64,000 nt of DNA from Tritrichomonas musculus (lineage: Eukaryota; Parabasalia; Tritrichomonadida; Tritrichomonadidae): the NCBI GenBank assembly GCA_039105265.1, contig JAPFFF010000006.1:1922001-1986000 (forward strand). Reading direction: 5' to 3'. Positions 1-10,208 of the stretch are shown piece by piece. The position numbers were made by a program, and so were the translations under genes. The stretch's first letter is position 1; each line of letters begins with the position of its first letter. A model generated the notes under the pieces. It did not search any database, had not been told where the DNA came from, and was given only the letters and a program-made list of their open reading frames with translations.

Positions 1-42
1 TCAAAGATATTTTCATGATGTGATAATGAATCTCGAATTTTC

Positions 43-225
43 CTAATGAAAGTTCTGCAATGGCCAGTTTCCTTTGAAATAAGGCTGATATTGCTTGTGC
101 GACTTAACCAACTCATGATTGATGGAGTAGATAGCATAAGGGGGTTCGGCAAAGTTGCTCCACACCCCTAATTTGAGTTTTCTAACACCTCCTCCAAACC
201 CCGTCCAGCAAATTTCAAACTCCAT
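43..225 (-). CDS. small ORF of unknown function, possibly part of the virus-like gene cluster
   Basis: A 60-codon frame on the minus strand with an ATG at 223-225. It diverges from the plus-strand remnant that starts at 300, leaving a 74-bp gap that could serve as a shared promoter. The product has aromatic-rich and glycine-rich stretches (WTGFGGGV near residue 7) and no domain I recognise. Codon use is less AT-biased than in the surrounding spacer, as in the neighbouring remnants, which is the main reason to list it. It may be an intact small gene or a fragment. Nothing beyond its position links it to a function. Confidence 0.3.
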   Translation of the reverse strand: MEFEICWTGFGGGVRKLKLGVWSNFAEPPYAIYSINHELVKSHKQYQPYFKGNWPLQNFH

Positions 226-299
226 TAAAATAGCTCCAAAAAAGAATTCTAAACAAGCCCCCTATCGTAATTAATTTAATATTTTTATTACCACCCCAA

Positions 300-617
300 A
301 TGTCAGAGTACAACAAATACTACGAAGACTTTAACCTTCCAGAGAGCTGCAAGATAACGAATAAGTGCCCGATTGATATTAAATGAATCATCTCTCATGG
401 AGATCATATATTCCAAATGAGATTCTACTTCTTCAGTGAGAGTCAACGTCAAGTATATAAGCTAGAAAGTGATCTACTTCATGGTTATAAGATAGGGAAT
501 TCGTTAAAGTTCGCGTTAGTAGATAATATGAATAAACGAGATAGCTTTCTCGTTAATGATCTTTTAATAGCCATAACCAAAAATATGAGTAAGATAGAAT
601 TGCCGAAACTAAGGTAA
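300..617 (+). pseudogene. virus-like remnant gene A with one in-frame TGA
   Basis: The frame opens with ATG at 300, meets TGA at 384-386 after 28 codons, then stays open in the same frame to TAA at 615-617 (106 codons in all). Sequence on both sides of the TGA has the same protein-like character: acidic and aromatic before it, and a run of hydrophobic and charged residues (FYFFSESQRQVYKLE) after it. This supports one interrupted gene over two chance frames. CGA to TGA would explain the stop as a single C-to-T change. The next ATG lies three bases after the TAA, so the cluster is compact like viral or Maverick-type DNA. No family recognised. Confidence 0.5.
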
Positions 618-620
618 AAA

Positions 621-806
621 ATGAGGTTTATTTTTATTCCTACATCGCTGGCATTAGCCGTTGGCATATCCTCAAACATTTGATTGTGGAGTTACGGCGG
701 CTTTATAAGTAGTGTGGTCCATGCTCAAAAATAGAAAGCTAATGATGTAAACCTTCTCAAGATAAAAAAATTGTTAAGCTATGACTATCTAATTATTTTA
801 GCTTGA
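621..806 (+). pseudogene. virus-like remnant, small protein with TGA and TAG in frame
   Basis: This frame starts at ATG 621, three bases after the stop of the preceding remnant. It meets TGA at 681 and TAG at 732, then runs to TGA at 804. The first 20 codons encode a short hydrophobic segment (FIFIPTSLALAVGI), and the part between the stops reads like a small protein. Continuity through two stops, together with the position between remnants A and B, is the evidence for one broken small gene, possibly encoding a membrane peptide. Because it is short, chance cannot be excluded. Confidence 0.3.
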
Positions 807-832
807 CAATAATTTATTTTTCTTTTATTCAA

Positions 833-1213
833 ATGTCCAAGTTACTAAGTAAGTTATCGAAGTCTGAGATCTTGTCTTTACCTGGATGTAGGAAATATAA
901 TTCACTTACTGTAAGAGAGTTGAAACCTATAGTAAAGAAAAGTATTAGAGATTTAGATTTTGATTTCCGAGGTGTACATGTTAGTGATTACATCAATCGA
1001 GTCAAAGAAATCGAAGAAGATCAAAAGAAATCAGATGACGAATTATTCAAGCGAATCTCCTCTAAGAAAGATTCATTAAAGAAACAGAAGCGAAGTCATG
1101 AGCAATAGAAATAGAGTTTGAAAGAGAATGCTTCATTTCTACGTTCATTAATGAATATAGGTAATGTATAGGGTGTTACAAGTTATCGTGGATTTTTTGT
1201 GAATAATAGATAA
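833..1213 (+). pseudogene. virus-like remnant gene B, basic helical protein with three in-frame TAGs
   Basis: From ATG 833 the frame encodes a lysine- and glutamate-rich helical protein. It reaches TAG at 1106, continues through TAG at 1112 and TAG at 1169, and ends at TAA 1211-1213. After the first TAG the frame stays protein-like (SLKENASFLRSLMNIGNV). Each TAG is one C-to-T change from CAG (Gln). The ATG is preceded by TTTTATTCAA, like the start regions of host genes nearby, and is preferred over an upstream ATG at 803 because the protein-like composition begins there. A possible nucleic-acid-binding role is only a guess from its charge. Confidence 0.5.
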
Positions 1214-2004
1214 TACTCAAAACAAATAATAAAATATTTATGGTAATATTTAACATCCCATTTTGGAAACACATGTTATCGTTCATTTCACTTTTTTATA
1301 TAACGTTTTTTATTTTTATGCATGAAATTCCCGTTAAAACTGCATTTTTACTTTTTTCGATATTGATATTTCTTTTTCTTTTTATATATTGCAAGAGATC
1401 TCATACCAAACATCAATATATTTTGATTTGATACCTGTGCTGATCTTACGTATTGTTTTCTGAGTGATTTTTCTTTCAAAAATTGAATTTTTCTTGCCTG
1501 AAAAAAGGCAAAAATGCGGAAACAATTTTGATTTATTAATAACTATTTGTATTTATTTGTTCATTTTATAAAATATTATTTTATTATTTTATACATTAGA
1601 TGAATAATATATTTATATGAACAAAAGAATTCTTTATTAATCAAGTATTGAGAGAGAACCTCGTTTTTTGTGAAGAGCATATTTATTGCTTTTTATCATT
1701 TTTATCCTTTTTGACTTCCAACCATCATGATAATTAAAATTAATAGAATGTTATTATAAAATACACAACAAGAACAAATTGATGATCTATATAATTTTTG
1801 TTTTTAATTGGTTTAGATCTCATTTTATTAAATTGAAGGTGGTCTTTATTACGTTTATTTTTTTAAAATAAACGTATATTCATTTTTACTCAAACGATAT
1901 GAAACAACCGTCCATCATTTCACTAAATTTGATTATAAAATGAAAAGATATTTAAATATATCATATGTTTTTACCAAAGAAAGCATCGTAGAACATCAAA
2001 AAAG
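1214..2004. other. AT-rich spacer with one perfect hairpin
   Basis: No convincing gene. A 63-codon hydrophobic ORF at 1240-1431 (two possible membrane spans) may be chance in AT-rich DNA. A perfect 11-bp inverted repeat, ACGTTTATTTT at 1851-1861 and its complement at 1865-1875, can form a hairpin with a three-base loop. Confidence 0.5.
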
Positions 2005-2334
2005 ATGTCTACCTTCGAACAAAACCCAACCCCATGATGGATGCGTAATGCATTCTCTCGAGGAACCAATATACGTGCCCGGGATTATATATCAATCCCT
2101 CAAGGAAAGGAAACTGCATCCACCACGCGGCTGGTTTGGGTTGCATTGCCGACAATGAGGGTATTATCCGTAATCCACAAGTAATAGCTTACCACATTGG
2201 TGTTAATTCGCTATGGGCTCTATCACAAATATGGATCAAAATAATACGAAAAATCGGTATGGTAGCGAATCGAACTCATGCCTGCCGTCGAAGCTGGAAA
2301 ACATGCTTCATGACCCAACAACTATATTAGGTTC
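2005..2334 (+). pseudogene. virus-like remnant gene C, stop plus frameshift
   Basis: From ATG 2005 the frame encodes about ten residues, meets TGA at 2035-2037, and continues with protein-like sequence (WMRNAFSRGTNIRARDY). Around 2150-2155 the protein-like signal moves to another frame, which runs past 2300. Base composition here is clearly richer in G+C than the flanks. I read it as one small gene broken by a nonsense codon and at least one frameshift. Three short overlapping ORFs in this stretch are pieces of it. Family unknown. Confidence 0.4.
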
Positions 2335-2412
2335 GGATTACATATTTAATACGTGCATTGTGAATATAGTATTGTTTTTGTGCAAGAAATGTGTGAGTTT
2401 AATTACTTAGAA

Positions 2413-2832
2413 ATGAGTTCCAGAGAAACATCTTCTACGAAGAGTAAGAATAAGAATACAACACAAACAAGATTAGAAGAGCTGTATACTACAGACGACT
2501 TAACATTACTTAAGAGAGCGATTGCAGAGTTAACAGCTAAGAGAGATTATAAGACTCTTAACACCCTGTCCAGTCGCAATCCAAATGCTAGTAAGTTCGA
2601 TACTAGATCCTTAAATGAAGATATACCCCAAAAGAATAAACGATTCACGAAACGAAATGGTAAGCTCTGCAATGTATCTAGAACAGTTCCACGAAAGTAG
2701 AATGAAGAAGAACAGAATAATGCATACACATATAAATCCAGGTATTATGATCCAAATTCGAATTCGTTTAAATATATAGATAAACCTATCGAACCATATG
2801 CTTGTGATTCACGAATTCGTGCTAGATACTAA
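2413..2832 (+). pseudogene. virus-like remnant gene D with one in-frame TAG
   Basis: ATG at 2413 opens a frame rich in Ser, Thr, Lys and Asn with an acidic helical segment (LEELYTTDDLTLLKRAIAEL). It meets TAG at 2698-2700 and stays open in frame for 43 more codons to TAA at 2830-2832. The downstream part is tyrosine-rich and looks coding. CAG to TAG is again one C-to-T change. Its position, orientation and style match remnants A to C, so they probably belong to one former element. The basic, disordered N-terminal part would suit a structural or nucleic-acid-binding protein, but nothing specific supports that. Confidence 0.5.
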
Positions 2833-3475
2833 ATCGACACAGAACACAGACCGTGGAAAAAAATTGAATAAAATAATAAAAAGCGCGCTAAATTTTTTTG
2901 ATAAAATGAATTTTTTGATAAATAATATTTGACCTTTTATTATTAATTTTCATTTAAAATTTTGTTTTAAATAGAAATTATGTAATTTTCATTATTTCCC
3001 TCAAAATAAAAATACTATGTATTCAATTTTTTATCAATATATTTAAAATAATTTCTTTCTCAATCCCAACAAGGATTTTTCCTTGATTCGAATCAGACTT
3101 TTCTGCATATAAAAGTAAGACTGGAATACATCTCTGTTATTAATTGAATATATCTCAAGCAATAGATTCCCAGTAAACATTATGATTTCATACATCATTA
3201 CAACTCCCGGTAGCTCTTTTCCAGACCAATATTACTTTTGTTTTGTTTGAAGATCAATTATCTCATCCATCAAAAAGCTAATTTGAACAAGAATATATTA
3301 TGATTAAGTAAATATAAATGTAATATATTATCAATATTATTTATTTAAAATAAAAAGATAATTTTTATTTTATATTATTGTTATTTTCTTTACAAAAAAA
3401 GCTATCACTTTCGGCTAGTTGATCTGTAAATCTCCAACATGTTATTTTGTATTTTGCTATTAATTTAGCTATATC
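2833..3475. other. AT-rich spacer
   Basis: I see no gene, RNA or clear repeat here. It separates the virus-like remnants from the decayed transposase. Confidence 0.5.
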
Positions 3476-5572
3476 TTACTTTGAAGATGAAAAGCAATTT
3501 TCAAAATTGTCAAGACAAATCTCATAAGCATCATGAATGTTCTTCCCTATCATCGGATAAACCTTTATTATTTCCTTAACTGTTTCCATTATTATTTTTT
3601 TTTTGAAAATATTTATCTTCAATCTGATATCTACTAAAAAAAAATTCTTCTTCTTCCATTTCGCCAAATATCCAGTTAGAATCAGTGTTATTATTATTAT
3701 TATTTTGAATGGAAGAGCTACTAGCGAAAGTTGGCTCAACATGATGAATGTCCCACATGTTTTTGATTTCAGGGATTTCAGGGGGAGTAAAATGAAAACA
3801 TGAATGCAATTTGAATTCGAAAATGGTTATCTTATCGGTAGGAACTGGAATCCCAGGAAAAATTTGAAATATTTGTTCAACCAAACTTAATCGATTTTAA
3901 TCCTTAAAAGGTTGGGAAATATGCTTATAGAGTAATATCTGATATATTAGATTGTTTATTGTTATTTCTTTTTTATTGTTTTTTAATATTTGTATTATAT
4001 CTAAAACGATATCTTTAGCTGGTAGCAAAATTTGATTTAAACAAGGTATTGTGACACCATATATTTGTTTGTTGTATAATAATTCACCGCATTTACATTT
4101 ATCATCACAGAAAAAAGATATCAAAAGTTGGATTGTTCGTTTTTTGTAAAATTAAATTAATTATGTTTTTGAGTTTTCTTCTGATTGAACTTCCTTTTCT
4201 TGTTTGTATTTTTGAGCAATGTTTCAAAGTTTTTTTAATTAAATTTGATAGCTTTTCTTCTAAGGTCAAGCATTTTGAAAGATTCTGGTTTATGAAAGCA
4301 TGCAATGATTCACAGTGGTTTGAGCACGAGCCAACATGCTGATCTCATCTGATCCATAGTGCCCATCTGATATAAAACTAGTTGCTGTTAATATCATCTG
4401 CGTCTCCACTGATCATTGTTTCAAGATCTCTTATTTTGTTTTGTAAATCTAGAGTAAATGTATTTAGTTTTTTTCGTTCTTCTTTGTAATTATTTAAATT
4501 TCTTTTATTTCAGTACATTTTTGGCCGTACTCCTCAGCACTATAAGTTTTTAATATTTTCCTACATAAAAGTCCTAAAACGCAATAAGCACCGAAATGCT
4601 CTATTAATGCATGTGGCAGAAATATTGAATAAACTTGAAAGTATTACAAATAGATATAATTGAGGTTCCCATATCTGATAAAACTGTTTTCCCAATTATT
4701 TGAAGAGGAGTTTTTGTAATTGAATTTAAATGATTAAAAATGTTTGTATAAAGTCTGTTGATTCTGTTTGAGCGAATGAGATTGCTAATGGAAATTATTC
4801 ATTGAATATTATTCTTTGTGCGATACAAAATGAATAAGGTTTCATTGCCCTAAAGGAACCATCAAGTTCAAAATACTGGAATTTATTAATGAGATTAAAA
4901 ATCCAAGAAAAAACTTTTGAGATTTGAGAAAATTTTTCTTTTTCTTAATCCAAATATTGAATTCTTATATGGCCAAGACAGTAATTTAATAAATCTTCAA
5001 TTGTAACTTTGTTTTTCCTAGGATTTTCTTGTTTAATTGTTCTGTTTATCATTTATGCGAAATAATATTTGACACAATCTGGACAATTATGATATTTTGC
5101 CAGTGAAGTATTTAGCAATTTCGTATATAATCGTATTTGGACGTATAAAACTTTGAAAAACTTGATAACTAAATTGATTTAATTGAATTTTGTTTGTCAA
5201 TCTTATGCATAATGTTTCATTCTTATTAATATATTCGAAATCAAGCATATAGTTCTTAATGAAAACTTTTATGTATGAAAAGTCTTTGCCAAATTCAACA
5301 ATAAAAGAATAAAGAATTGGTAATCTTATTGGATTTTTGATTTCCTTTCTATAGATTTCAATGTAAGAACTTTTATCTCGTTTTCTGATCATTGGAATAG
5401 CATAAAAATCAAAATAAACAGCATTTATAAAATCGATGATTGATATAAAATCAAAAGCCAAGCTTTTTTCTATAATTATTTCAATTCTTTCATCAGCTTT
5501 TTCTTTGTATCGATTCAAAAGTAATAATTCTGGTTCTTTGGCTCTGAGATAGATTGTAAAAGGTTCCTGCAT
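3476..5572 (-). pseudogene. decayed MULE-type transposase
   Basis: Reading from 5572 down, an intact stretch of 161 codons (5087-5572) is followed by fragments in several frames with stops. Recognisable pieces in order are a CPDC knuckle near 5050, an aromatic LDGSFRAMKPY-type motif near 4850 (first catalytic Asp of the MULE core), LSDMG near 4680 (second Asp), and an HFGAYCVLGLL helix near 4590 that resembles the segment after the catalytic core. More pieces follow at 4105-4305, 3897-4124 and 3576-3884. MULE transposases cut and paste DNA and are abundant in trichomonads. At least six frameshifts or stops make this copy dead. I could not find its terminal repeats. The family call rests on motif memory. 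Confidence 0.6.
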
Positions 5573-6062
5573 TTATATAATTAATTTTTTAAAAAAAAAA
5601 AAAAAAAAAATATAAACCGCCGTGAAGCGTTTATGGTCAAATAAAGGTTAAATATAGTCTCACCTTTGAGTATAATATTAAAAATTATTCAATATTGAAT
5701 ATACTCATTGAATATTTTTATTCAAATGAGCATTTATCAGATATATTTTTTTTAGTTTTTTATATATTGATATTTTTAGATGTTTGTTTTTTGAGATTTT
5801 AAGGGATAATTATCATACTTTTTTGTAAAATTTTCAGTTTTAAGATAATTCATAGAAAATAAAAAAAGTTTAGTTCAATAATGAACATTTTTCCCCAGGC
5901 CGATCATTTTTCTAAGAATAAAAAAATTTATATAACCTCAATTTTTTATTTTTATTAAATCGAAAGGAATAAGTTGATATTAAAACAAAATAAATGATAT
6001 TTAAAGAGTATACTTTATACCTTCAAATTCAATAAAATAATGTTGTATGAAGATTATTCTAA
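5573..6062. other. AT-rich spacer with poly-A tract
   Basis: The spacer contains a run of 19 A at about 5592-5610 next to the start of the dead transposase. Otherwise I see no gene or repeat. Confidence 0.5.
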
Positions 6063-6197
6063 GAAGATGTCGATATTATTACATCTAACTCATCTATTCA
6101 GAATGGAGTATCCATTAAAGAGAATATTCTATTTATATTGTTCCAAACATATATAGATACTGTCTCAAGTGTTAAACATAATAGAGGATTGGAATAA
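6063..6197 (+). pseudogene. fragment of the same helicase family as 36608-37750
   Basis: The frame 6063-6197 encodes EDVDIITSNSSIQNG, then a KEN segment and DTVSSV. This aligns without gaps with the helicase motif V region at 36.8 kb (DVDIVIATSCIQSGQ, then KENLL and DTVSSV). A stop directly precedes the frame, so the rest of the gene is missing or shifted. After TAA at 6195 the signal continues weakly. It is a decayed second copy of a superfamily 2 helicase C-terminal half. It matters because it has a glutamine codon exactly where the other copy has TAG. Confidence 0.65.
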
Positions 6198-6282
6198 ATG
6201 CAGGATTATTCGATACCAAATAAGAGATACCTAAATAAGCTACTTAATGAAACATGGAATTTTATGAGTAAAACAGATTGAG

Positions 6283-7440
6283 ATGACACTTTGTACAAAT
6301 CCGGTTGAAGCCACCTATGAATTATGTAATCAATTCAGAGAGACATTGAAACCTATTTTCAAATTATTGGCCTTAAAGGTCAATGAAATAGCCAATGAAT
6401 TTGAATATAATGCGACATTTTTGGAGGACAATTAAATACAGAAAAGTGATTTGAAAAGAGACGATACGATAGATGTGGTTGGCAAATATATCAATGGTGA
6501 AGTACATTTAGGGGCTGAGGACATTATCACAGATGGAACAATTAAAGCACGATTTTTGGTCCAAAAAGTTAGTGAATACAATGATGTTGATTATGAAGAG
6601 AATATAGCTACGATAAATATTACTGGTGGAACTATTGATTATCAAGGAACAGATGATTTCCCTAGCTGCACCATGAGTGATAAAACATTTATCATATCAA
6701 ATCCAAATAAAAATAGGATTGGTGGGATACAGATCAAAGAGAACATTGCGATAAGAAGGATGAAATATACAGTAAAATATATAGCATATATGAGTGATGT
6801 TGATGATCTTAATAAAAAGCTAGATCAAATAGAAGAAAACTCACACACAAACGACGAAAGCATAACAAAAATAATGAAAACTTATCCCACTAGCAATGAG
6901 GTTAATGATGTACATCATTTCCAGACTTATCTTTCACATTTTCAAGGTGTATACATAGAAGAAAGACATTAGCAAATTTAGAAAGAAAAATGATTTGAAA
7001 TACAAAGAATCTATCGAAGTGCCATTTGAAAATGCGAAAGATAAGTCTGGAAAGTAGGAAGTCAAAATAAAAATGGATAGGGGAACTCGTCTTGTTGGAA
7101 CGATTACTGATGAAAATGGCGTTGTTAAAAATTTTGATTTTTTTGCCAATCGAAATTGATGGAACAACTTATGATTCTGGTTATTATCAAAATGAAAGTG
7201 GTGATTGGAGCTTTTATATCGAAAACGATACAAGATATTTAGATACCAAATTAATATTAACGGAAAAAATATTGAAACAAGATGAAATAGCTTTAAAAAG
7301 TGATATCACATCATTATTTGATGACTTATATTGGAGAATATTTTATTCAGGATTTCACAAAGTTGATTATGAAGATATCCCAGAATTATGCTGGTATTCA
7401 TTAGATACGAGTACTAAAAAATTAATTGTATATGTCGAAT
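6283..7440 (+). pseudogene. broken virus-like gene of unknown function, possibly fibre-like
   Basis: The frame starts at ATG 6283, meets TAA at 6433-6435, continues in the same frame to TAG at 6970-6972, shifts at about 6965, meets TAG near 7054, and shifts again in the T-run at 7136-7142. The last piece is open to about 7440. Glycine- and beta-rich text such as INITGGTIDYQG and DGTTYDSGYY is followed by helical segments, a style seen in fibre or virion surface proteins, but I recognise no family. At about 7440 the gene is cut off and joined to an antisense BspA repeat fragment. The ATG was chosen because protein-like composition begins there. Confidence 0.5.
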
Positions 7441-7740
7441 ATGTAAGATGGAATTGTGATTTGTACTAAAGATGAACAATCGGCGAATGCCTCTTTTCCA
7501 TTTGATATTACAGAGGAAGGAATTGTGATTTGTGATAATGATGAGCATTTATAGAAAGCATGACTTCCAATCGAAATCACTGAAGAGGGAATTGTAATTT
7601 GTACTAATGATGAGCTCCTTGAAAATAAATTATCTGGGATGCATCTAATGTCTCCAGTGATATCAAGTGTTTGAATTGAATCGAAAAGATTGTCTCCAAA
7701 TGAAGTTGAAGAAGAAGGAATTGTTATAAAATATAAGAAA
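7441..7740 (-). pseudogene. fragment of a BspA-like leucine-rich-repeat gene
   Basis: On the minus strand about 100 codons are open and encode four repeats of the BspA/TpLRR type, for example SSLSQITIPSSVISNGKEAF, with the usual 23-residue spacing of Cys, Leu and the IPSS signature. A stop lies just upstream and there is no start codon or signal, so it is an internal fragment. Such repeats form surface or secreted LRR proteins in trichomonads. Its abrupt junction with the plus-strand gene at about 7440 marks a recombination point. Confidence 0.75.
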
Positions 7741-7780
7741 AATTATTAAATAAAATATTTTAAAATTGGGAAAAGTTCTG

Positions 7781-8412
7781 TAGCGTCACAAAATGGGCAG
7801 CATATAAAGTTATGATGATATGTGATATAAAAAATATTCATTTTTTTTTGATGAAGAATCATAGGACGCCTCGTAAAGATATATTGTAAATCTAAAAATA
7901 TGAAAAAACAAATGATTATTTTGTGAATATTAATATTTTTCTCACAGAAGAGAATCAAAGAACATTTTTACAAAGATATTTGAAATTTAAACAAATTACC
8001 AAAAAATAAGATAATCTGCTTAAATTTTCGTTAATGAAAAGATTTAGATAAATATTAAATACAGAAAATCATAATGACAGAATAATATTCTGGAAATGTT
8101 AAATATATTTTTAAAAAATTATCATATAACTTCTGATATAAAAGATTCAATAACTTAATTAGGTAAAAATAATATTTTTATGCATGAAACTTATTTTTAT
8201 TTTGATCAAAGGTATTGAATAATATTTTTTTGTATTCATTCATTATTATGCATAATATATAAAATATATTATAATGTTTATTGTATTTTTTGAGTTTATG
8301 CTAATACAAAAAGCATATTTCAGAAAATAAAAAAGAAACATTTTTTTATTATTTTTTTGAAAAAGTTAAAATACTATTGAATCATAAAACCTCTTCCCAT
8401 TTGTGACGCTAT
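7781..8412. mobile_element. short inverted-repeat element (MITE-like)
   Basis: The left end TAGCGTCACAAAATGGGCAG at 7781-7800 is matched in inverse orientation at about 8394-8412 (TAGCGTCACAAATGGGAAG read on the minus strand), with one gap and one mismatch. The 632-bp interval has no gene. The ends begin and finish with TA, as expected of Tc1/mariner-type insertion, although the TA could be part of the repeat. Confidence 0.6.
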
Positions 8413-8948
8413 AAGCCGATTTCAAAATGAATAGTATTTATCAATAGATTATTATCTAAGGATTAAACAAATCATAAATTTTTTTTAAAAAACTCAAAAT
8501 TGATTCATTTTTGACATTTTTATGGCGGTTGCTCCCCTTATATTGAAAGTCACTTTTCAAATGAGCTCATTGAAAAATTGAGAATAAATTGTAAAGTTTC
8601 ACACAAGGATTTTAGTATTGCTAATTAAAATGATATATACAGCTGTATATTTATCTTTGGAAAATGCATGATATACATGAAATGTAAAGGAAAATGTTAA
8701 ATGTTTTATATTAAACATATTTTATTTAGATTAACTTAATATTTTAAAATATTTCTATTCAGCTCAAGACTATCTTAGATTAATAATATATGTATCGTTG
8801 TTGTAATAAAGTTGGTCTTAAAATAAAAAAAAAAGACAAAATAAATATAATGTATTATTATAAAAAACGTTTAATATTAAAATTCATTAATAGCGTTATA
8901 GAAAGGACAAAAAGTAATTAACTTATTGATTATTATTCAATGAGTCAA
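8413..8948. other. AT-rich spacer downstream of the roadblock gene
   Basis: No gene or repeat seen. It includes the presumed 3' flank of the dynein light chain gene, which ends at 8949 on the minus strand. Confidence 0.5.
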
Positions 8949-9257
8949 TTATGCTTGTGCTTCTGCGTCTTGAACAACAATTAAAATGGTTTCTCCTTTT
9001 GAATCGGGTGCGATAATGATTTCGTTTTTATTTGAGCGAATTCTGATTACATCAATTGGTGTTCCATTAAGAAGTGAAGGTTCGATAACTGACTTTGCCT
9101 TTCTGATGAATTCTGATACAAGTGCTGCGTAGTGGATTGATTCAGTCTCCTTGAAGGATGTACGAATTGGAAGTCCATTATATGTCATAATCATAGTTCC
9201 AATAACGCCTGGTAAATTTCCTAAGCTTTTCATGATTCCATCAATTTCTACACTCAT
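8949..9257 (-). CDS. dynein light chain, roadblock/LC7 type
   Basis: A 102-residue protein of the full family length. The order of motifs matches roadblock light chains: an N-terminal helix (EIDGIMKSL), then GVIGTMIMTYNGLPIRT, a central helix ending in RKAKSVI, and the C-terminal strands IRIRSNKNEIIIAP and ILIVVQD. Roadblock dimers bind the intermediate chains of cytoplasmic and axonemal dynein, so in a flagellate it may serve both transport and flagellar beating. The ATG at 9257 is the only sensible start, and the stop is TAA. It is not co-oriented with any functional partner beyond the Rab gene 380 bases away. Confidence 0.93.
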   Translation of the reverse strand: MSVEIDGIMKSLGNLPGVIGTMIMTYNGLPIRTSFKETESIHYAALVSEFIRKAKSVIEPSLLNGTPIDVIRIRSNKNEIIIAPDSKGETILIVVQDAEAQA

Positions 9258-9638
9258 ATTTAAAATGCTCGTTAATTTTTAATAAATTTGAAAACTTTAT
9301 ATGTTTAACTTTTTGAGAACAAAATCGTTAAATGTTACAATAAACGTACAGAATTTATATATTTCGCATTTTTAAACATGAGTTTCATAAATATAATATA
9401 TTTTACAAGATTAAATGCTTTAAATAAATGTTAAGAATTTATACCAAATATATTTTTATGGAATAAATAAATTATAAATGGATTGTTTATTATTAGTTCA
9501 TTGGTTTCATTATATTTAATATTTTGGCATTTAATGTTTAATCCCTATAAAACAATCGATTGCACGTAAATTAATTTATTTTATTAATATAAAAACAATA
9601 AAAAAAAATAAAATTTAAAATGAGCGCATGAATCTATC
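9258..9638. other. intergenic spacer
   Basis: This is 381 bp of AT-rich DNA between two minus-strand genes and presumably holds the roadblock promoter. No repeat or RNA gene seen. Confidence 0.5.
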
Positions 9639-10208
9639 TTAGCATGAGCATCTCTTTTCTGATGTTTCTTCTTTTACAATAACCACAGGCGGATTTTCAA
9701 ATGATTTTGATAATGGAAGCACGTTTTCACCCAGGGTTTGAAACATCGAGTTTATATTTGTTCCATCTTTTGCTGAAACTTCGAAGTATAGAAGATTTGA
9801 TTGTTTTGCAAAATCTTTAGCTGATGTGTCAAATGATTTTTCTTTTAATAAATCGATTTTATTTCCAATAAGAGCAATTAAAGCTTCATCACCACGAAGT
9901 GACTTAACATCTTCTATGTATTGTTTAGCTTCCTCAAAAGTATCTTTGCTAGTAACATCAAAAACGACAAGAGCAATGGCACAATCTCTAATATACGCTG
10001 GAACTAACCATTTATATTTTTCTTGACCAGCTGTATCCCAAAATTGAAGATTGATTGTTTTATCCTGAATAACCATTTTCTTTGACATAAAATCAATGCC
10101 AACAGTTGTATTTAAATCGCTGTGAAAAGTATCAAAGCAATATCGTGTAATTAATGACGTTTTTCCAACACCTGAAGTACCAACTAGAACAACTTTTAAC
10201 TTTAACAT
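9639..10208 (-). CDS. Rab6-like small GTPase
   Basis: A 189-residue Rab protein. From the chosen start (MLKLKVVLVG) it has the P-loop GTSGVGKTS, switch I with TTVGIDF, the WDTAGQEKY switch II motif, NKID for guanine recognition, EVSAKD, and a C-terminal CSC that would be doubly geranylgeranylated. The stretch WLVPAYIRDCAIALVVFDVT resembles Rab6, which acts in Golgi-directed vesicle traffic. The frame extends 18 codons upstream to another ATG, but that extension is not Rab-like, and TTCAATAATC, a plausible initiator, lies inside it. The start at 10208 is therefore preferred. All catalytic residues, including the switch II Gln, are present. Confidence 0.93.
   Translation of the reverse strand: MLKLKVVLVGTSGVGKTSLITRYCFDTFHSDLNTTVGIDFMSKKMVIQDKTINLQFWDTAGQEKYKWLVPAYIRDCAIALVVFDVTSKDTFEEAKQYIEDVKSLRGDEALIALIGNKIDLLKEKSFDTSAKDFAKQSNLLYFEVSAKDGTNINSMFQTLGENVLPLSKSFENPPVVIVKEETSEKRCSC

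Noticed and set aside
1240-1431. 63-codon hydrophobic ORF
   Set aside because: T-rich DNA readily gives Phe/Leu/Ile-rich frames. No neighbouring signal or homologous motif supports it.
3603-3803. Plus-strand 66-codon ORF
   Set aside because: Antisense shadow of the decayed transposase.
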